DNA of 64,000 bases from Blastocladiella emersonii ATCC 22665 (GCA_025594325.1 JANHCV010000001.1:3348001-3412000); one strand, 5' to 3'; shown: positions 50,853-61,806, counted from the stretch's first letter. Notes: a model not told the origin generated them from the sequence alone. Translations and numbers: made by a program.

Positions 50853-52787
50853 ATGGCACTCCCCTCGACCCCGTCCTCCGCCCCCGCAACCACGGCCGCG
50901 CCCGCTCTCCCGACCACGGCGACCGTCGCGCCCGCGCCTGCGAGTAAACCAACACCATCATCGCCGGCTGCCGACGACGCCGACGACAAGGATACCCCGG
51001 TGCCGCTGCCGGCCAACCACCTGCTGGTCCGCGCGGCGCACCAGAAGTTTGTCGTCGACCTGGCCTCGCGCTTCGAGGTGCGTCTTTTACTTTTCACGCT
51101 GTGGCCATGGCCCGCGTGATCGCCGTGGTGATCCGATAGCTGACGGGGGCTTGGCTCCACTCGCGTGAGTTAGACGGCGAGCTCGGTCATCTACCGCGGC
51201 CACACGCTGCCCGCGCGCGAACCCGTCCTCGTCAAGCTGTCGCTCGCCTCGCTCGCCGACGTGGCCGCCTCGCTGCCCGCCGACGACCCGGCCAAGGCCC
51301 TGTTCGATGCCGCCGTCGCCGCCGCCGTGCCACCACGACCCGCGTCGCCCTTCGCCGGTGGCAGCCCGCCTCCCCACGGCGCGGCACCGGGCAACGGTGA
51401 CGACGAGCCCGACAACGGGTGCCAGCACGAGGCGCGCGTGCACACGGCGCTGTACGACTACCACGCGTCGCACGCGACCATGGACAAGCTGGCCACGGTG
51501 GTGCTGGCGCGCGCGACGCTGGCCGACGGCCACGCCCTCGTGCTGCCGCTGCACCGCCCGCTGCAGCCCGACACGCGCATCCCGAAGCTGCCGCTGCTCG
51601 AGCTCGTGAACATGGCCCACGACGTGACCTCGGGGCTCGCCGCCGTCCACGACGCCGGCTTTGTCCACGGCGACGTGTCCGTGTCCAACCTCGTCGTCCA
51701 CTGCACCGCGTGCGCCGCCGGCGACTGCGAGGACTCGGCGTCGTGCGCGCACGTGCGGTCCAAACCGGATGCGGCCGACGCGCCGCGCGACCGCCGATAC
51801 TGCCTCATCGACTTTGGCCTGTGCCAGCGCCTCGAGGACACATCGACCACGCCGCTGTGCTGCGGCACCCCCGGGTTCGTCGCCCCCGAGATCGTCGCCC
51901 TGCAGCAGCTCGAGGCCCAGCGGTCCGACGGCCTCCGCGAGGACGTGGTCGCCCGCTGGTCGCTGCCCTCGCCCGCGCTGCGCCCGCACACGCTCGGGAT
52001 CCCCGTGCCGTCGATCCCGGGCGCCGGCGCCGCCGGCTACTCGTACGCGAGCAGCACGGGCAGCGGGTACGACTCCGAGTGCGGCGCCTCGAGCCTCGCG
52101 TCGTCGCCCGACAGCGACCGGTCCGGCTACCTGTCGTCGACGGGCGACAGCGGGTGGTCGTCGCCCAACCCCGCGGCCGCGGCCAACCCGCACCGCGCCC
52201 TGCGCCGCCGGCTCGGCGCCGCGCGCGACCTGTACAGCTTCGGCGTCATCTTCGGCCTGCTCCTCTCGCCCTACCTCCCGCTGTGCGACGCCGACCACCT
52301 CGGCAGCCCGCGCACCACCCCGGACTACATCCGCGCCCACATCACCCCGCGCCTGCGCGCGCTCCGCGCCGTGCTCGCCGACGAGCTGTACGGCCGCGCG
52401 CGCATCCTCGAGGACGCCATCGACGTGCTCCTCAAGTGCCTCGCCCACGCGCCGCGCGCGCGGCCGACGGCCCGCAAGCTCCTGCGCCACCGCCTGTTCC
52501 GCTCGGCTGCTCCCGCGAAAACGGTGACGGACGAGGACGGCGCCGTCGCGCTGTTCCCCGTCGAGCTCCTCGCGGACCTCGAGTCGCACGACGCGTGGCA
52601 GGGGTCGGCGTGGTTCGGCCGCGTCCGCATGGCCATGGAGGACCGCCGCAACGAGTGGGAGTGCATGAGCTCCTGGGAGCTCGAGGCCGCGGACGCGGCG
52701 GCCGAGGCGGCCGAGGACCGCGACGAGGGCGGCGTCCCCGCCATCCACGTCGTCTCGTTCGCCATGTGCTGCGAGTCGAGCGCCTGA
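50853..52787 (+). CDS. divergent serine/threonine protein kinase
   Basis: Exons 50853-51077 and 51174-52787 encode 612 residues; 96-nt intron with a GCTGAC branch. After a disordered A/P/T-rich start, a reduced glycine loop (FETASSVIYRGH) and VLVKLS (catalytic Lys) form the N-lobe, interrupted by a P/G-rich insert. The catalytic loop reads FVHGDVSVSNLVVH: the usual HRD is HGD, so the RD Arg is missing. CLIDFGLCQ (Mg-binding), GTPGFVAPEI (APE) and DLYSFGVIFGLLL are present. About 130 residues of S/G/P-rich sequence separate APE from subdomain IX. I cannot place it in a named family; activity is plausible because Lys, Asp and DFG are intact. Alternative in-frame start at 50808. Confidence 0.75.
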
Positions 52788-52946
52788 AGAGGGGCGAAGG
52801 GTTTTGTTGATTGCCTGCCGTGTGTCCGCCGAGTTTGTTCCATCATCCATTTCCTCACCGAGTCTCGTGTTATTCCCTCCATCCTTGCTCCTCACAAAAA
52901 TATGATCTCTCTGCGTGTTTTGTCTATACATCCCATCGTCGTCCCA

Positions 52947-53738
52947 TCAGTCGAAGAGGTAGATCCGGCTCGCGACGTCGCCCACGACCCAGTCCATGCC
53001 GCGCAGAATGTTCATGCTCAGTACGTCCACGGCGTTGCCCGCCGCGTCGATGGCGCCGCCCAGGTCGCCTGTAACCGCCGAGCACGCGACAATCGACCAC
53101 CGGTGCGTCTTGATCTCGTCCAGCGCGAGCACCGACTGCAGCTCCTCGGCCGACACGGCGCCCGCCAGGTCCTGCTTGTTGGCGAACACGAGCAGCGACG
53201 CGCCTGCGAGGCGCTACACGGACGAAGGGTGAGGGTGGGAGGAAGGGGCGTGTAGTCGCGAGCACGTACCTCCTCCTGCAGCAGCGCGTGCAGCTCGGCG
53301 CGGCAGTCGTCGAGGCGGCGGCGGTCGGCCGAGTCGACGACCCACACGAGCGCGTCCGTCTGCTCAAAGTAGTTGCGCCAGTACGACCGGATGCTCTTCT
53401 GCCCGCCAATGTCCCAGATGTTGAGCTTGAACCTACACTCAACGAGTACGGATCAGAACGCCGTCCTGCTCTGCGACGCAGTCAACCGTACCCGTTGTGG
53501 TCCAGCGTCTTGATGTTGAACCCAAGCGTCGGCGCAATCTCGGAAATGTCCTCGCCGTTGATCCGCTTCAGGATCGTCGTCTTGCCCGCGTTGTCGAGCC
53601 CGCTATCAAGCGAGTGACACGGGGGTCAGCGAGCGTCGACGCGGGGGCGAGGGGGGCGCGCACGGCGGCATACAGCATGAGGATGCGGATCTCCTTTTCC
53701 TTTTGCCGCAGCTTCTTCAGGATGGTCAACAGGCCCAT
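52947..53738 (-). CDS. ARL2: ADP-ribosylation factor-like 2 GTPase
   Basis: Exons 53738-53674, 53602-53492, 53432-53270 and 53213-52947 encode 201 residues; introns 56-71 nt. [78 protein letters not shown] and FANKQDLAG are near-identical to ARL2. The G1 P-loop, WDxGGQ and NKQD motifs are all intact. ARL2 works with tubulin cofactors (Cin4 in yeast) in alpha/beta-tubulin folding and in mitochondrial and ciliary cargo release. Compared with the family there are about 17 extra residues ([17 protein letters not shown]) between CSAVTG and NILRGMDW. All four exons end at family-consistent positions. Confidence 0.95.
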
Positions 53739-53746
53739 TGCATTGA

Positions 53747-53757
53747 GTTTCGTTGCG
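53747..53757 (-). promoter_or_regulatory. CGCAACGAAAC element, ARL2
   Basis: CGCAACGAAAC on the coding strand, 9-19 nt before the ATG at 53738; two-base variant of the recurrent element. Confidence 0.35.
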
Positions 53758-53960
53758 TTTCTGGTGGTATTGTCTCGAGGTGAAGCGGGACGAGGGAAGA
53801 GCGACGCGTCCAAGGCCGAGGCGGAGGCAAAGTGGCGCCGCACGATCCGCGGGCGTCATGTGAGAAGGATCAGGAAGTCCATCAAATTCGAGACGTATAA
53901 AACAAGTTGACGGGGTCATGTACATATGGGTGATAAGTAGAAGGTACCGTGGCGACGCGC

Positions 53961-54754
53961 TTAGACGTTGCCGAAGCGCTTACGGTTGTTGCGCTGCTGC
54001 TGGATCCCAGACTCGTCAGCATCGGCCGCCGCCGCGGCCTGGTTACGGCCGCCACGGTTTTGGCCGCGCCCGTTACCGTTGCCGGCACCCGCCGCGCGAC
54101 GAGCACCGTTGCCGTTCCCGTTCCCGGCGCCCGCAGCAGCACGACGACCCGCGGCACCGCCGCCACCCTGCTGCTGCTTGCGGCCACCGGCGCCAGCGCG
54201 GCCCTTCTTGCCGTTGAGGCTCGTGTTAGCCTCCTTGACGGCGTCGTTGACGAGTTCAGCGACATCGCCCGGGTTCTTGGACTGGCCGCCGTCCTCGCGC
54301 AGCGCGCGCGCAATCGCCTCCTGCTGCGCCTGCTGCTCGGCCGCCTCCTTGGCCTTCTTGGCATCCTCCTCGGCCTTCTTGGCCGCGTCCTTGGCCGCCT
54401 TGTTCTGGCCGGCGGCGCCGCCCGCACGCTTCCTGGCGCCGTTAGCGCGCTTCTTGCGGTTGCCCTGGCCCTTCTGGCCTATGGATCGCGAGAGGATGGT
54501 GGCGTTAGTGTCGGAGTTTGAGGAAGCTGGACGTGTCCCGTACCTCGCTGCTGCTGCGGCGCGCGCTTGAGGAGCATGGCCGACTCGTCGGCCATGGCCG
54601 GGCTCTTCCTGGCCACGGCGGCCGACGGGAGCGGGTTCGCGGCGACGAGGATGCCCGAGGAGGTGGCGGCGTCGCGGCTCACGAGCGCCGGGCCCGCGGC
54701 GATGGCGAGGAGGACGACGAGGGCCGCCACGACGAGCGAGTGGATGCGAGGCAT
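53961..54754 (-). CDS. secreted protein with Lys/Ala coiled coil and Gly/Asn/Arg-rich tail, function unknown
   Basis: Exons 54754-54544 and 54478-53961 encode 242 residues; 65-nt intron with a CACTAAC branch. It has a clear signal peptide (MPRIHSLVVAALVVLLAIAA), then a spacer with KR and RK dibasic sites. Next is a basic segment (QKGQGNRKKRANGARKRAGG) and an A/K/E/Q coiled coil (AAKDAAKKAEEDAKKAKEAA). A G/N/R/A-rich tail with GNGNGNG and RGQNRGGRN ends RNNRKRFGNV. No family is recognised. The basic and RGG-like composition would suit nucleic-acid or polyanion binding, which is odd for a secreted protein. The dibasic sites could be Kex2-type processing points. Confidence 0.7.
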
Positions 54755-55018
54755 GGTTGGTGCGTGTGTTGTGTGTGTATGGTACAGGGTTTTCTTCGTG
54801 ATCCAGCACGATGGTCTAACCGGACACGCGGGAGGGAGGGAACACGTTAAGTATGCGCGGCACCGGTAAGCTTGTGTAAGCCACCACAGCCACGCTGCGC
54901 TGCGCCATCACGACGTCCATGGCTCCGGCCAACCAGCGCGGCGGAGGCTGGTGCCCTCTTTCAGTCCGCCTGTGCGCAGCGCGACATCGCAGTGGCGCAA
55001 CGGAGCCTGACGCTGTAT

Positions 55019-56414
55019 TCAAGTCCAGGGAGCACGCCTCGAAACGTGCGCGGGATCATGACCCACGGCGCCCGAGTTGAGCCAAGGGAACTGGTTGAGC
55101 AGCGCGAGCGCCTCCTGGATCCGCGCCCCCGACATGGCTGCGATCGCGACGTCCAGCGTGGCCGCGTCCATGGCCGGCGTACATGTCTCGACCGCAGCCG
55201 CTGCGTCGAGAGGCTGGACTGCGGCGGCGAGCTGGCTCGCAACGAACTTCATCCAGTCGCGGAACCCGGCAAAGTCGAGGCCCGCGAGCGACCGCAGCAT
55301 CAGCTGGCACTGGTCGTCCCACTCGGCCGCCGTCATGCCCTCGCGCAGGTGGTCGATGGACGCCTCGATCCGACCGAGCTCAGCGAGCAGCGCGTGCGCG
55401 GCAAAGTCGATGTTGAACGCGTTGATCCAGTTGTGGTTGATGCTGATCGTGTCCTCCTACCGCCCTCGCGCTGTGAGCTATCGAGGCATGAACGAGACAG
55501 CGGAAAACATACCAGGTTGTAAACTTCGTGATACCACCCCGAAGGAACGTACAGCGTCTCGCCGGGCTCCTGGACGCACTCGATGCGCACGGCCTTGTCA
55601 AAGTGTGGGAACCGCTCCGGGTCGGCTTGCGAGCTCAGGTAGACGAGGTCGCCAAACTTGTCGGTAAACAGGTCCTCCTGGCCGGGATAGAACAGCACCC
55701 ACCGCTTGCGCCCGCACACGTTCGAGCTCCAGCTATAGCTTTTGAGCACGTCGGCGTGGAACGGCGTCCAGGTGCCCTTACAGCCCATATAGACTACATC
55801 GTGTTGGCGTCGTCAGTCGCGATCCGCGTTCCTGCGCGCGCGGGGAGGGCGTACCAAAACGGTAGTCGTCGTCGCCTCGCGCGTCGTACCACGCGTTGAG
55901 CCACTGAACGTCGGGCACGACCAAGTCAGATCGTGCACACGAACTTCGAGCTGACTTCAAGTACATCGTCGCGGAAGCCGTCGAACAGTGTGTACGCCTT
56001 GTACTCGGGAAAGTCGCGCGCGAGGTGCCAATCCTTGCAGTACCCGACCCACTCCGGAGCCTCACCGCGCTCTCGGCGCCCAATCTCCTCCTTCCACTGA
56101 TCGACAAACTCGGCGAACGGCATACGCGACTTGCGCTGGTCCGAGAACCACCGCTCGCCACAGTCGGCGACGTCGACCGCGGCCTGGCCGAACGCGGACC
56201 GCAAGAAGTCGAGGTTCGGGCGGCCAGTCGCCGGATCGACCCACTCGCGGCGCGCCCGCCACTCAGATGTCGCGCTCGGGCCGATCAGCACGGGTAGGTT
56301 CGGCAGCATGAACTCGCGCACAAACTCGGCCCGCGTGAGCGAGTTGCGGCGCGGGACGGGCGTCCCTGGCGGCATTCGGGCAAGGTAGTAGTCGAGGCTC
56401 GTGATTCGTTCCAT
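55019..56414 (-). CDS. JmjC-domain 2-oxoglutarate oxygenase, JMJD4-like
   Basis: Exons 56414-55965, 55903-55855, 55793-55513 and 55456-55019 encode 405 residues; introns 56-61 nt. The cupin iron ligands are H179 and D181 in TWTPFHADVLKSYSWSSN and H255 in PSGWYHEVYNL. NVCGRKRWVLFYPGQED, DDYRFVYMG and SINHNWINAFNID are typical of JMJD4. The human member hydroxylates a lysine of the translation termination factor eRF1. The small 49-nt exon 2 joins DD to WLNAWYDARGDDDYRF with correct phases. After the core the tail is helical and A/L-rich. The last 20 residues (VGHDPAHVSRRAPWT) have no family support. Confidence 0.9.
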
Positions 56415-56607
56415 CAGTTTGTCATATTGTGCATGGTAGAGGGAGAGAGAGCGGGTTCGACGAATCGGTGCGAGTTTGAGCGGCCTTTCGCGCTCCACTC
56501 TCCTCTCGTGCTGCGCCACCACGCACCATGTATCAACACGTCACATGCAAACCCATGTACTCTATGCAAATGCGTCTTCGCATCACCATGAATCACCTGC
56601 CGCCTAC

Positions 56608-58977
56608 CTAGTCCTTGGAAGAATGCGCCATCGAGTACCCGCGCTTGATCAGGTCGAGCATCTCGGCCTGCTCGAGCAGGACCTTGAGCGACGGCCGCTT
56701 TGGTGCTTCGGCTACACAGGCACCCGAATGTTAGCGTCCATGACACGGTACTGTGTGCAAAGCGAACGTCGTACGTGGCGTGTCCGTTGTGGTGAGCTGC
56801 GTCTTCATGTCCTGCTCGTACCGCTCGAACGCCCTCGCGTACTGCATCTTCTGCTTGTGGAACGCCTTGCGCTTCGCGACCAGGACATCCGTGAGGAGCT
56901 TGGTGCGGATTGCCCTACGCGAGTGCGGTGTCAGCTGTAGAATGCTAGTACCGGATCGCGGGCACGCACATTGGGATCGGAACAAAGTCGTTTCGGTCAT
57001 CCTTGAGCAGTTCCTCGCGTTTCTTCTTGACCGGCCTAGCGGATTGTCGATGTTAGCAGCTGCTCGATCGAAGAGTAGCAAGACAACGTACTTCTTCCCC
57101 TTGGCGGGCTTGAGGTTCTCGGTGCTGCCGGCGGGCGTCGCCTTCTGCGCGCCGTAGTACTCGGGCTCGAACTTTTCCCATTGGAGATGCAGGAGCTGCA
57201 GCTGCGCAGCGCGGACGGCGAGGAACCTGCGCACGATCCGCTGCGCGGTGATGACGGCGAACCGGAACTTCTTGATGATCTTGAGCAGCTTGCCGACGTC
57301 GTGGATCTCCTTGAGGAAGTCGCGGATCGTGTTGGCGGCGGCCTGGCGGCGCTGCTCGCGCAGCTTGGCGACAAAGACGCGCGCGGCGCGCCCGAGCACG
57401 CGCATCGCCCACCGCCGGCGCCGCTCGTACATGACGCGCTTGTACTCGCGCCACGCGCGCTGGATCGTCCGCGCGGCGGCCGACTTGCGCTTGAACAGCA
57501 GGAACGCGACGTGGTTCTCGTGCACCGCGTTGTGGATCACGAACATGCGCGACGCCAGCGAGCCCAGGATCAGCCACTTGTACTGCAGCTGGTACAGCTT
57601 CGGGTTGGCCGGCTTCGTCTTGAGCTACACACGAGAGTCGCGGGTGAGGCAAGAGGGGTGACGGATTCGCGGGGCGCGGACAGTACCTGTTTCTGCGACT
57701 TCTCGATGAGCTTCTGGCGGTGCCGCTGGCGCTCCTCGAACTGGCGCTTGGACTCGATGCTGACCATGCGGCGGTGCTCTTCGTGTTCTCTCCGCTACGA
57801 GCGTGGCTCAGGTCAGCGACCCCGTGCAGCGAGGTGAAGGGAGTACGGACCTCGATCTCGCGCTGTTCGGCGCGTATCCTTGGGTCGAACAGGGACACGC
57901 TCTGCATGTTGTTCTGCAGCGCGTTGATCTGGCGGTTGTACTTTTTCGCCGCCTTGTATGCCGCTACACGGAGCGCGCTCTCAAGTCAGCAATCGCAGCG
58001 AACAGCACACTGCGAAGCACCGTACCGACGCGAGCGCAAAACACCTCCCACTGGCTCGGGTTGTTCTTGAGCATCTGGATCTTCTCCTCCATCTCGGCCG
58101 CGATGGTCCGGATCGACTTGCGTCCAGCGGGCCCGCGGTTGTCGCGCGACTGGTAGCCCGTCATGCCCGCCATTCCGCTCGGCATGCCCGACGGTAGACC
58201 AGGAATGTTTGAGCTGGGCCCGCTGCGCTTCTCGGCACGCCGCTCGCGGTCCGCACGGTCCTGCCCGCCGCCACCGCCCCCACCTCCGCCGCCGCGCTCG
58301 TTTCCGCCGCCGCGGCCCGACGACCCGCCGCCCCCGCCGCCGCCGCTGTTGGTCCCGAGCACGTCCGCCATGTACCCCGTCGCGCTATTCCGTGACGGGT
58401 CGCCGCCGGTGCGCGCGGCCTCGACCATGCGCTGCAGCTCGAGCAGCTCGCGCATCACGAGCTCGCGCGCGTCGACGTCGAGCACCGCGATCACCTCGGT
58501 CCCGTGCACCGCGGCCAGCGCGTTGGCGACGTTGGCGCCCGTGGCGCCCGCGATCCCGTGGTTCTGCAGGTACGTGTTGATCTGGCGCATCACCGTCGAC
58601 ATGCGCGCGTTCTCGTCGACGGTTTGCCGCGCAAGACCCGTCGACGCGAGCGGCGTCGGCGCGGGCAGGTGCGTGGCGCCGCCGCCGCTGGGCCGTGACA
58701 TGGCGCTCGCGGACGGGTGTCGGCGCAGCTTAGCGGCTTTGCTGCCCAGCGCGGCAGAAGCCATGGCTGCGCTGACCACGGTGCTCAGCTGGTTCCCCGC
58801 GCTCGTCGCGGCGGTGCCGTGGCCTGACGTCGTCGCGGCCCAGCTCGCGGGCGTGGTGGACCGGCTCGTCAGCGGCGGCAGGTGAATGGTCCCCGCGGGC
58901 GACGGGTCCATGGACGTAGACTGCATCATGGTTTCGTCGCGCCGTTGCTGCTGCTGGTGATCATGGGATGCATTCAT
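56608..58977 (-). CDS. IQ-motif coiled-coil protein, probable flagellar/axonemal component
   Basis: Seven exons: 58977-58026, 57963-57851, 57794-57687, 57624-57092, 57035-56970, 56914-56775 and 56711-56608, giving 671 residues; introns 55-63 nt. Residues 1-270 are disordered, with a helical patch (QINTYLQNHGIAGATGANVA, ELVMRELLELQRMVEA) and a glycine tract. A coiled coil follows (YNRQINALQNNMQSVSLFD, REHEEHRRMVSIESKRQFEE). Then come at least two IQ-type calmodulin-binding helices (ARTIQRAWREYKRVMYERRR, ITAQRIVRRFLAVRAAQ). The end is basic and helical (RTKLLTDVLVAKRKAFHKQK, LLEQAEMLDLIKRGYSMAHS). The IQ/coiled-coil build recalls axonemal proteins, but I cannot name an orthologue. Chaining of all phases supports the exon model. 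Confidence 0.78.
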
Positions 58978-59285
58978 GCATGGGTGGATCGGCGAGCTGG
59001 GGCCGCCGACGCGTTCGGGACTTCGGAAGCAAGACGGAAGGGGAGAGGCGAAAGAGCCGCGCCACGTGCACCGAAGCGTCTCCCCTCGGAGCGGGCGGCG
59101 GCGCGAGACGCGTTGCGCCACGCTCCACGTGAGGTTGGAAGGGCGATAGAAGTGGCAGGCGACCCCGCCGATCGCGTTCTCTATGACGTGTGACGCGACC
59201 TCGACGGCGACCTCCTCTCGCCAGCAGCTCTATGCTTCGCATGTATCGGGCCCGCCCATCCACTTAACTCTTTGCAATCGTCACC
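58978..59285. other. divergent promoter region, IQ protein / TXNL1
   Basis: 308 nt between divergent starts; no motif beyond ordinary GC-rich sequence is recognised. Confidence 0.5.
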
Positions 59286-60505
59286 ATGGTCAAGCAGGTC
59301 TCGTCCGCACAGGAGTTTGCCCAGCTCATCAACGGTCCCGGCGTGGTGCGACACCCCATACTGCCGATCCGTCCAGTGTGGGCGAGTATTGATCGCATAA
59401 CGACGGGGTAGACGGTCGTCGACTACTTTGCCACGTGGTGCGGCCCGTGCAAGATGATCGGTGCGTAGCGGATACCCGCAAAGTTGGCGAGCGACGCGCT
59501 GAACGCGCGACTGCCCGCGTAGCTCCCTTCTTCGCGACGCTCGAGACCAAGTACAAGGCGGCGACGTTCATCAAGGTCGACGTGGACCAGCTCCAGGACG
59601 TGGCGCGCGCCAACGGCATCTCGGGTACGCTCCGTGGACGCGTCGAGGCCCCGACTGGACCACTTACCTCGCGAACCTTGCCTTGTAGCCATGCCCACGT
59701 TCCAGCTGTTCCGCGCCGGCAAGAAGATTGCCGAGATGCGCGGCGCCAACCCGCAGCAGCTCGAGCTGACCATCAAGCAGCACGCGCAGGCCGACGAGGC
59801 CGCGGCCCAGGCCAACAAGCCCTCGTACATCCCCAACGGCTACGCCGACATTACCGGCGCCGTGGACCAGGCCACGGTCGACTGGTACGTTTTTTTTCGG
59901 AGACCGAGACATCGCGCGATGGCTCACGCGCGGTTGTGATCCGCATTCGAAGCCTCAACCAGAATGAAGACGGCATGGTCAAGGGCCTCTTCAAGGGCGG
60001 CAAGCCGCTCGAGTCGGATGTCGACGAGCAGCTCATGATTACGGTCGGCTTCCAGCAGGTCGTCAAGATCCACTCGATCAAGTTCGAGGCCGTCGATGAT
60101 GGTACGCTTTGGGCTCTGATCGTGCGCCACCGCAATGTCTCTGACGGACTCGTGTAGACACGGCGCCCAAGACGGTCAAGCTGTTCGCCAACCGCGTCGG
60201 CATGGGCTTCGATGGCGTGGACTCGGTGGAGCCGACGCAGGTGATCGAGCTCACGGCCGAGGACTTCAAGGCCGACAAGGCCACGGCGCTGCGGTTCGTC
60301 AAGTTCCAGGCCGTGACCAGTCTCGCGGTACGTCCATCGGCTCGGGTTGCTCCAAAACGCCTGACTTGCGCGCGCGCGCTCCGACGAGTAGATCTTCATT
60401 GAGGACAACCAGGGCGGCGACGACTTGACCAAGCTCAAGTCCATTAAGTTTGTCGGGGCGACGGCCGAGACGACGAACATGAACGACTTCAAGAAGATCG
60501 AGTAG
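59286..60505 (+). CDS. thioredoxin-like protein 1 (Trx + PITH domain)
   Basis: Seven exons: 59286-59345, 59412-59460, 59523-59624, 59689-59884, 59953-60101, 60158-60327 and 60392-60505, giving 279 residues; introns 56-68 nt. The thioredoxin domain (1-105) has the redox site WCGPC at residues 29-33 and cis-Pro in AMPTFQLF. The PITH domain (about 125-279) has CLNQNEDGMVKGLF, LMITVGFQQVVKIHSIKFEA, APKTVKLFANRVGMGFDGVD and RFVKFQAVTSLAIFIEDNQG. TXNL1 binds the 26S proteasome cap (Rpn11 region) as a redox cofactor. It is the most finely split gene in the window, with exons of 49-196 nt. Confidence 0.96.
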
Positions 60506-60631
60506 GGCGCGATCGAGGCACGACACGCGCGGTTCTTGATATACAAACGATGTTTCTCAATCCGCACTGGTAAATACACACAATGAGAACAAAAACTACC
60601 GCTCTCAACGGAGCGGACCCGGTGGAAACAA

Positions 60632-61567
60632 TCAGCCCTTTGTGGCCTGCGACACGGCGCCGCCGCGCAGGTCGCCGAGGCTCGAGTGGTCGTGCTTGGC
60701 GACCTGCTCCTCGAGGCGCAGGTGGTCGTCGAGGTACTTGAGCGGGCTGCGGCTGCGCGCACGGGCCGCGCGCGGGACCGACAGCGACCGGGAAAATTGT
60801 GAAGCACGGGCTGCGGCAGCGGAAGAAAGCCGGTGCGGGTGCGGGAACGGGTCCTGCAGGATAAATGCTTCGTCGGCCGGCAGCGTCGCCGACACGGGCA
60901 GGTCGAGGTGCAGGTCGTGGTACGCACGCTGCGCCGGCGTCAGGTCCGCGGGCTTGGTCGGCGTCGCCGTAGCGGCCGCCGCGTGTGCGACCGTCTCGCG
61001 GAACGTGCGCGTGTGGTGGTGGTCCGCGGGCGCGACGGGTGCCGCTGGGTCGAGCGGCGGCGGCGTGACCATGGTCGCGGGCGCCGACGGGTGCGAGGCG
61101 AGCGTCGGCGGGCGCATGGGCTGGGTCAGGGCGGCGGCGCCGTGCGGCATCAGCAGCATGTCGCCGACGGCGTGCGTGACCTCGCGCGCGAAACCGACGA
61201 GGCCGTCCGAGGCGACCGACGGCGCGTGGTGGTGGACCGGGCGGCCGAGAGCGTCGACGCGCGGCGGGGCCGGGCTCAGGTGCTTGCGCTCGGGCAGGCG
61301 GCCGCGCGGGTCGTCGTCGGCGTACCGGCGCAGCGGCGACACGCTGCGCGGGCGGTCGCGGTCGTGCGCGTCGCCGGGCTTGAGCGAGATGCCCGGGATC
61401 GCGAGCAGGTGCGGCGCAGTGCTGCCCAGCGTCCACTGCGGCGGCGCCAGGAGCTGCTCGGTCGGCGTCAGCAGCGGCGAGCGCTGGAGGGCCGGGATGG
61501 CGCCGGTGGTGGCGGCGGTGCCGTAGAGCTGGCGGCCGCGGGGCTCGGCGCTGTTGCTGCGATCCAT
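60632..61567 (-). CDS. hypothetical disordered protein
   Basis: Single exon, 311 residues. No family recognised. P/A/H-rich and mostly disordered, with short patches that look constrained: SVSPLRRYADDDPRGRLPER, LVGFAREVTHAVGDMLLM, FRETVAHAAAA, TPAQRAYHDLHLDLPVS and SRSPLKYLDDHLRLEEQVAK. The S/R-P-L repeats (SVSPLRR, SRSPLKY) could be proline-directed kinase sites. The frame has high third-position G/C and starts at an ATG close to a divergent gene, which supports coding. It converges with TXNL1 with 126 nt between stops. Confidence 0.65.
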   Translation of the reverse strand: MDRSNSAEPRGRQLYGTAATTGAIPALQRSPLLTPTEQLLAPPQWTLGSTAPHLLAIPGISLKPGDAHDRDRPRSVSPLRRYADDDPRGRLPERKHLSPAPPRVDALGRPVHHHAPSVASDGLVGFAREVTHAVGDMLLMPHGAAALTQPMRPPTLASHPSAPATMVTPPPLDPAAPVAPADHHHTRTFRETVAHAAAATATPTKPADLTPAQRAYHDLHLDLPVSATLPADEAFILQDPFPHPHRLSSAAAARASQFSRSLSVPRAARARSRSPLKYLDDHLRLEEQVAKHDHSSLGDLRGGAVSQATKG

Positions 61568-61806
61568 GGGGTGGTGATTCTTCGGGGGTCGCAGAGAAGT
61601 GCGCTGCGAGAGCGGGAGCGGACCGGGCGAAAACGCGTTCCTGTTCGGGTGGCGGCACGCGTGCTCGCGTCACGGGAGGATCGGCGCGCGCTGCCGCCAG
61701 CTGCGTCACCTCCGCTCCTCCGTCTCCCCTCCCCCAAGCGAGGGTTCTGTCCTGCTTAAACGAAACGTAACTCGACGCAACACACGAATCAACAACTGAA
61801 CCGACC

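Noticed and set aside
53000-53100. In-frame mini-intron explaining the ARL2 insert
   Set aside because: No acceptable donor or branch point; the only GT-AG pairing uses GTTACA.
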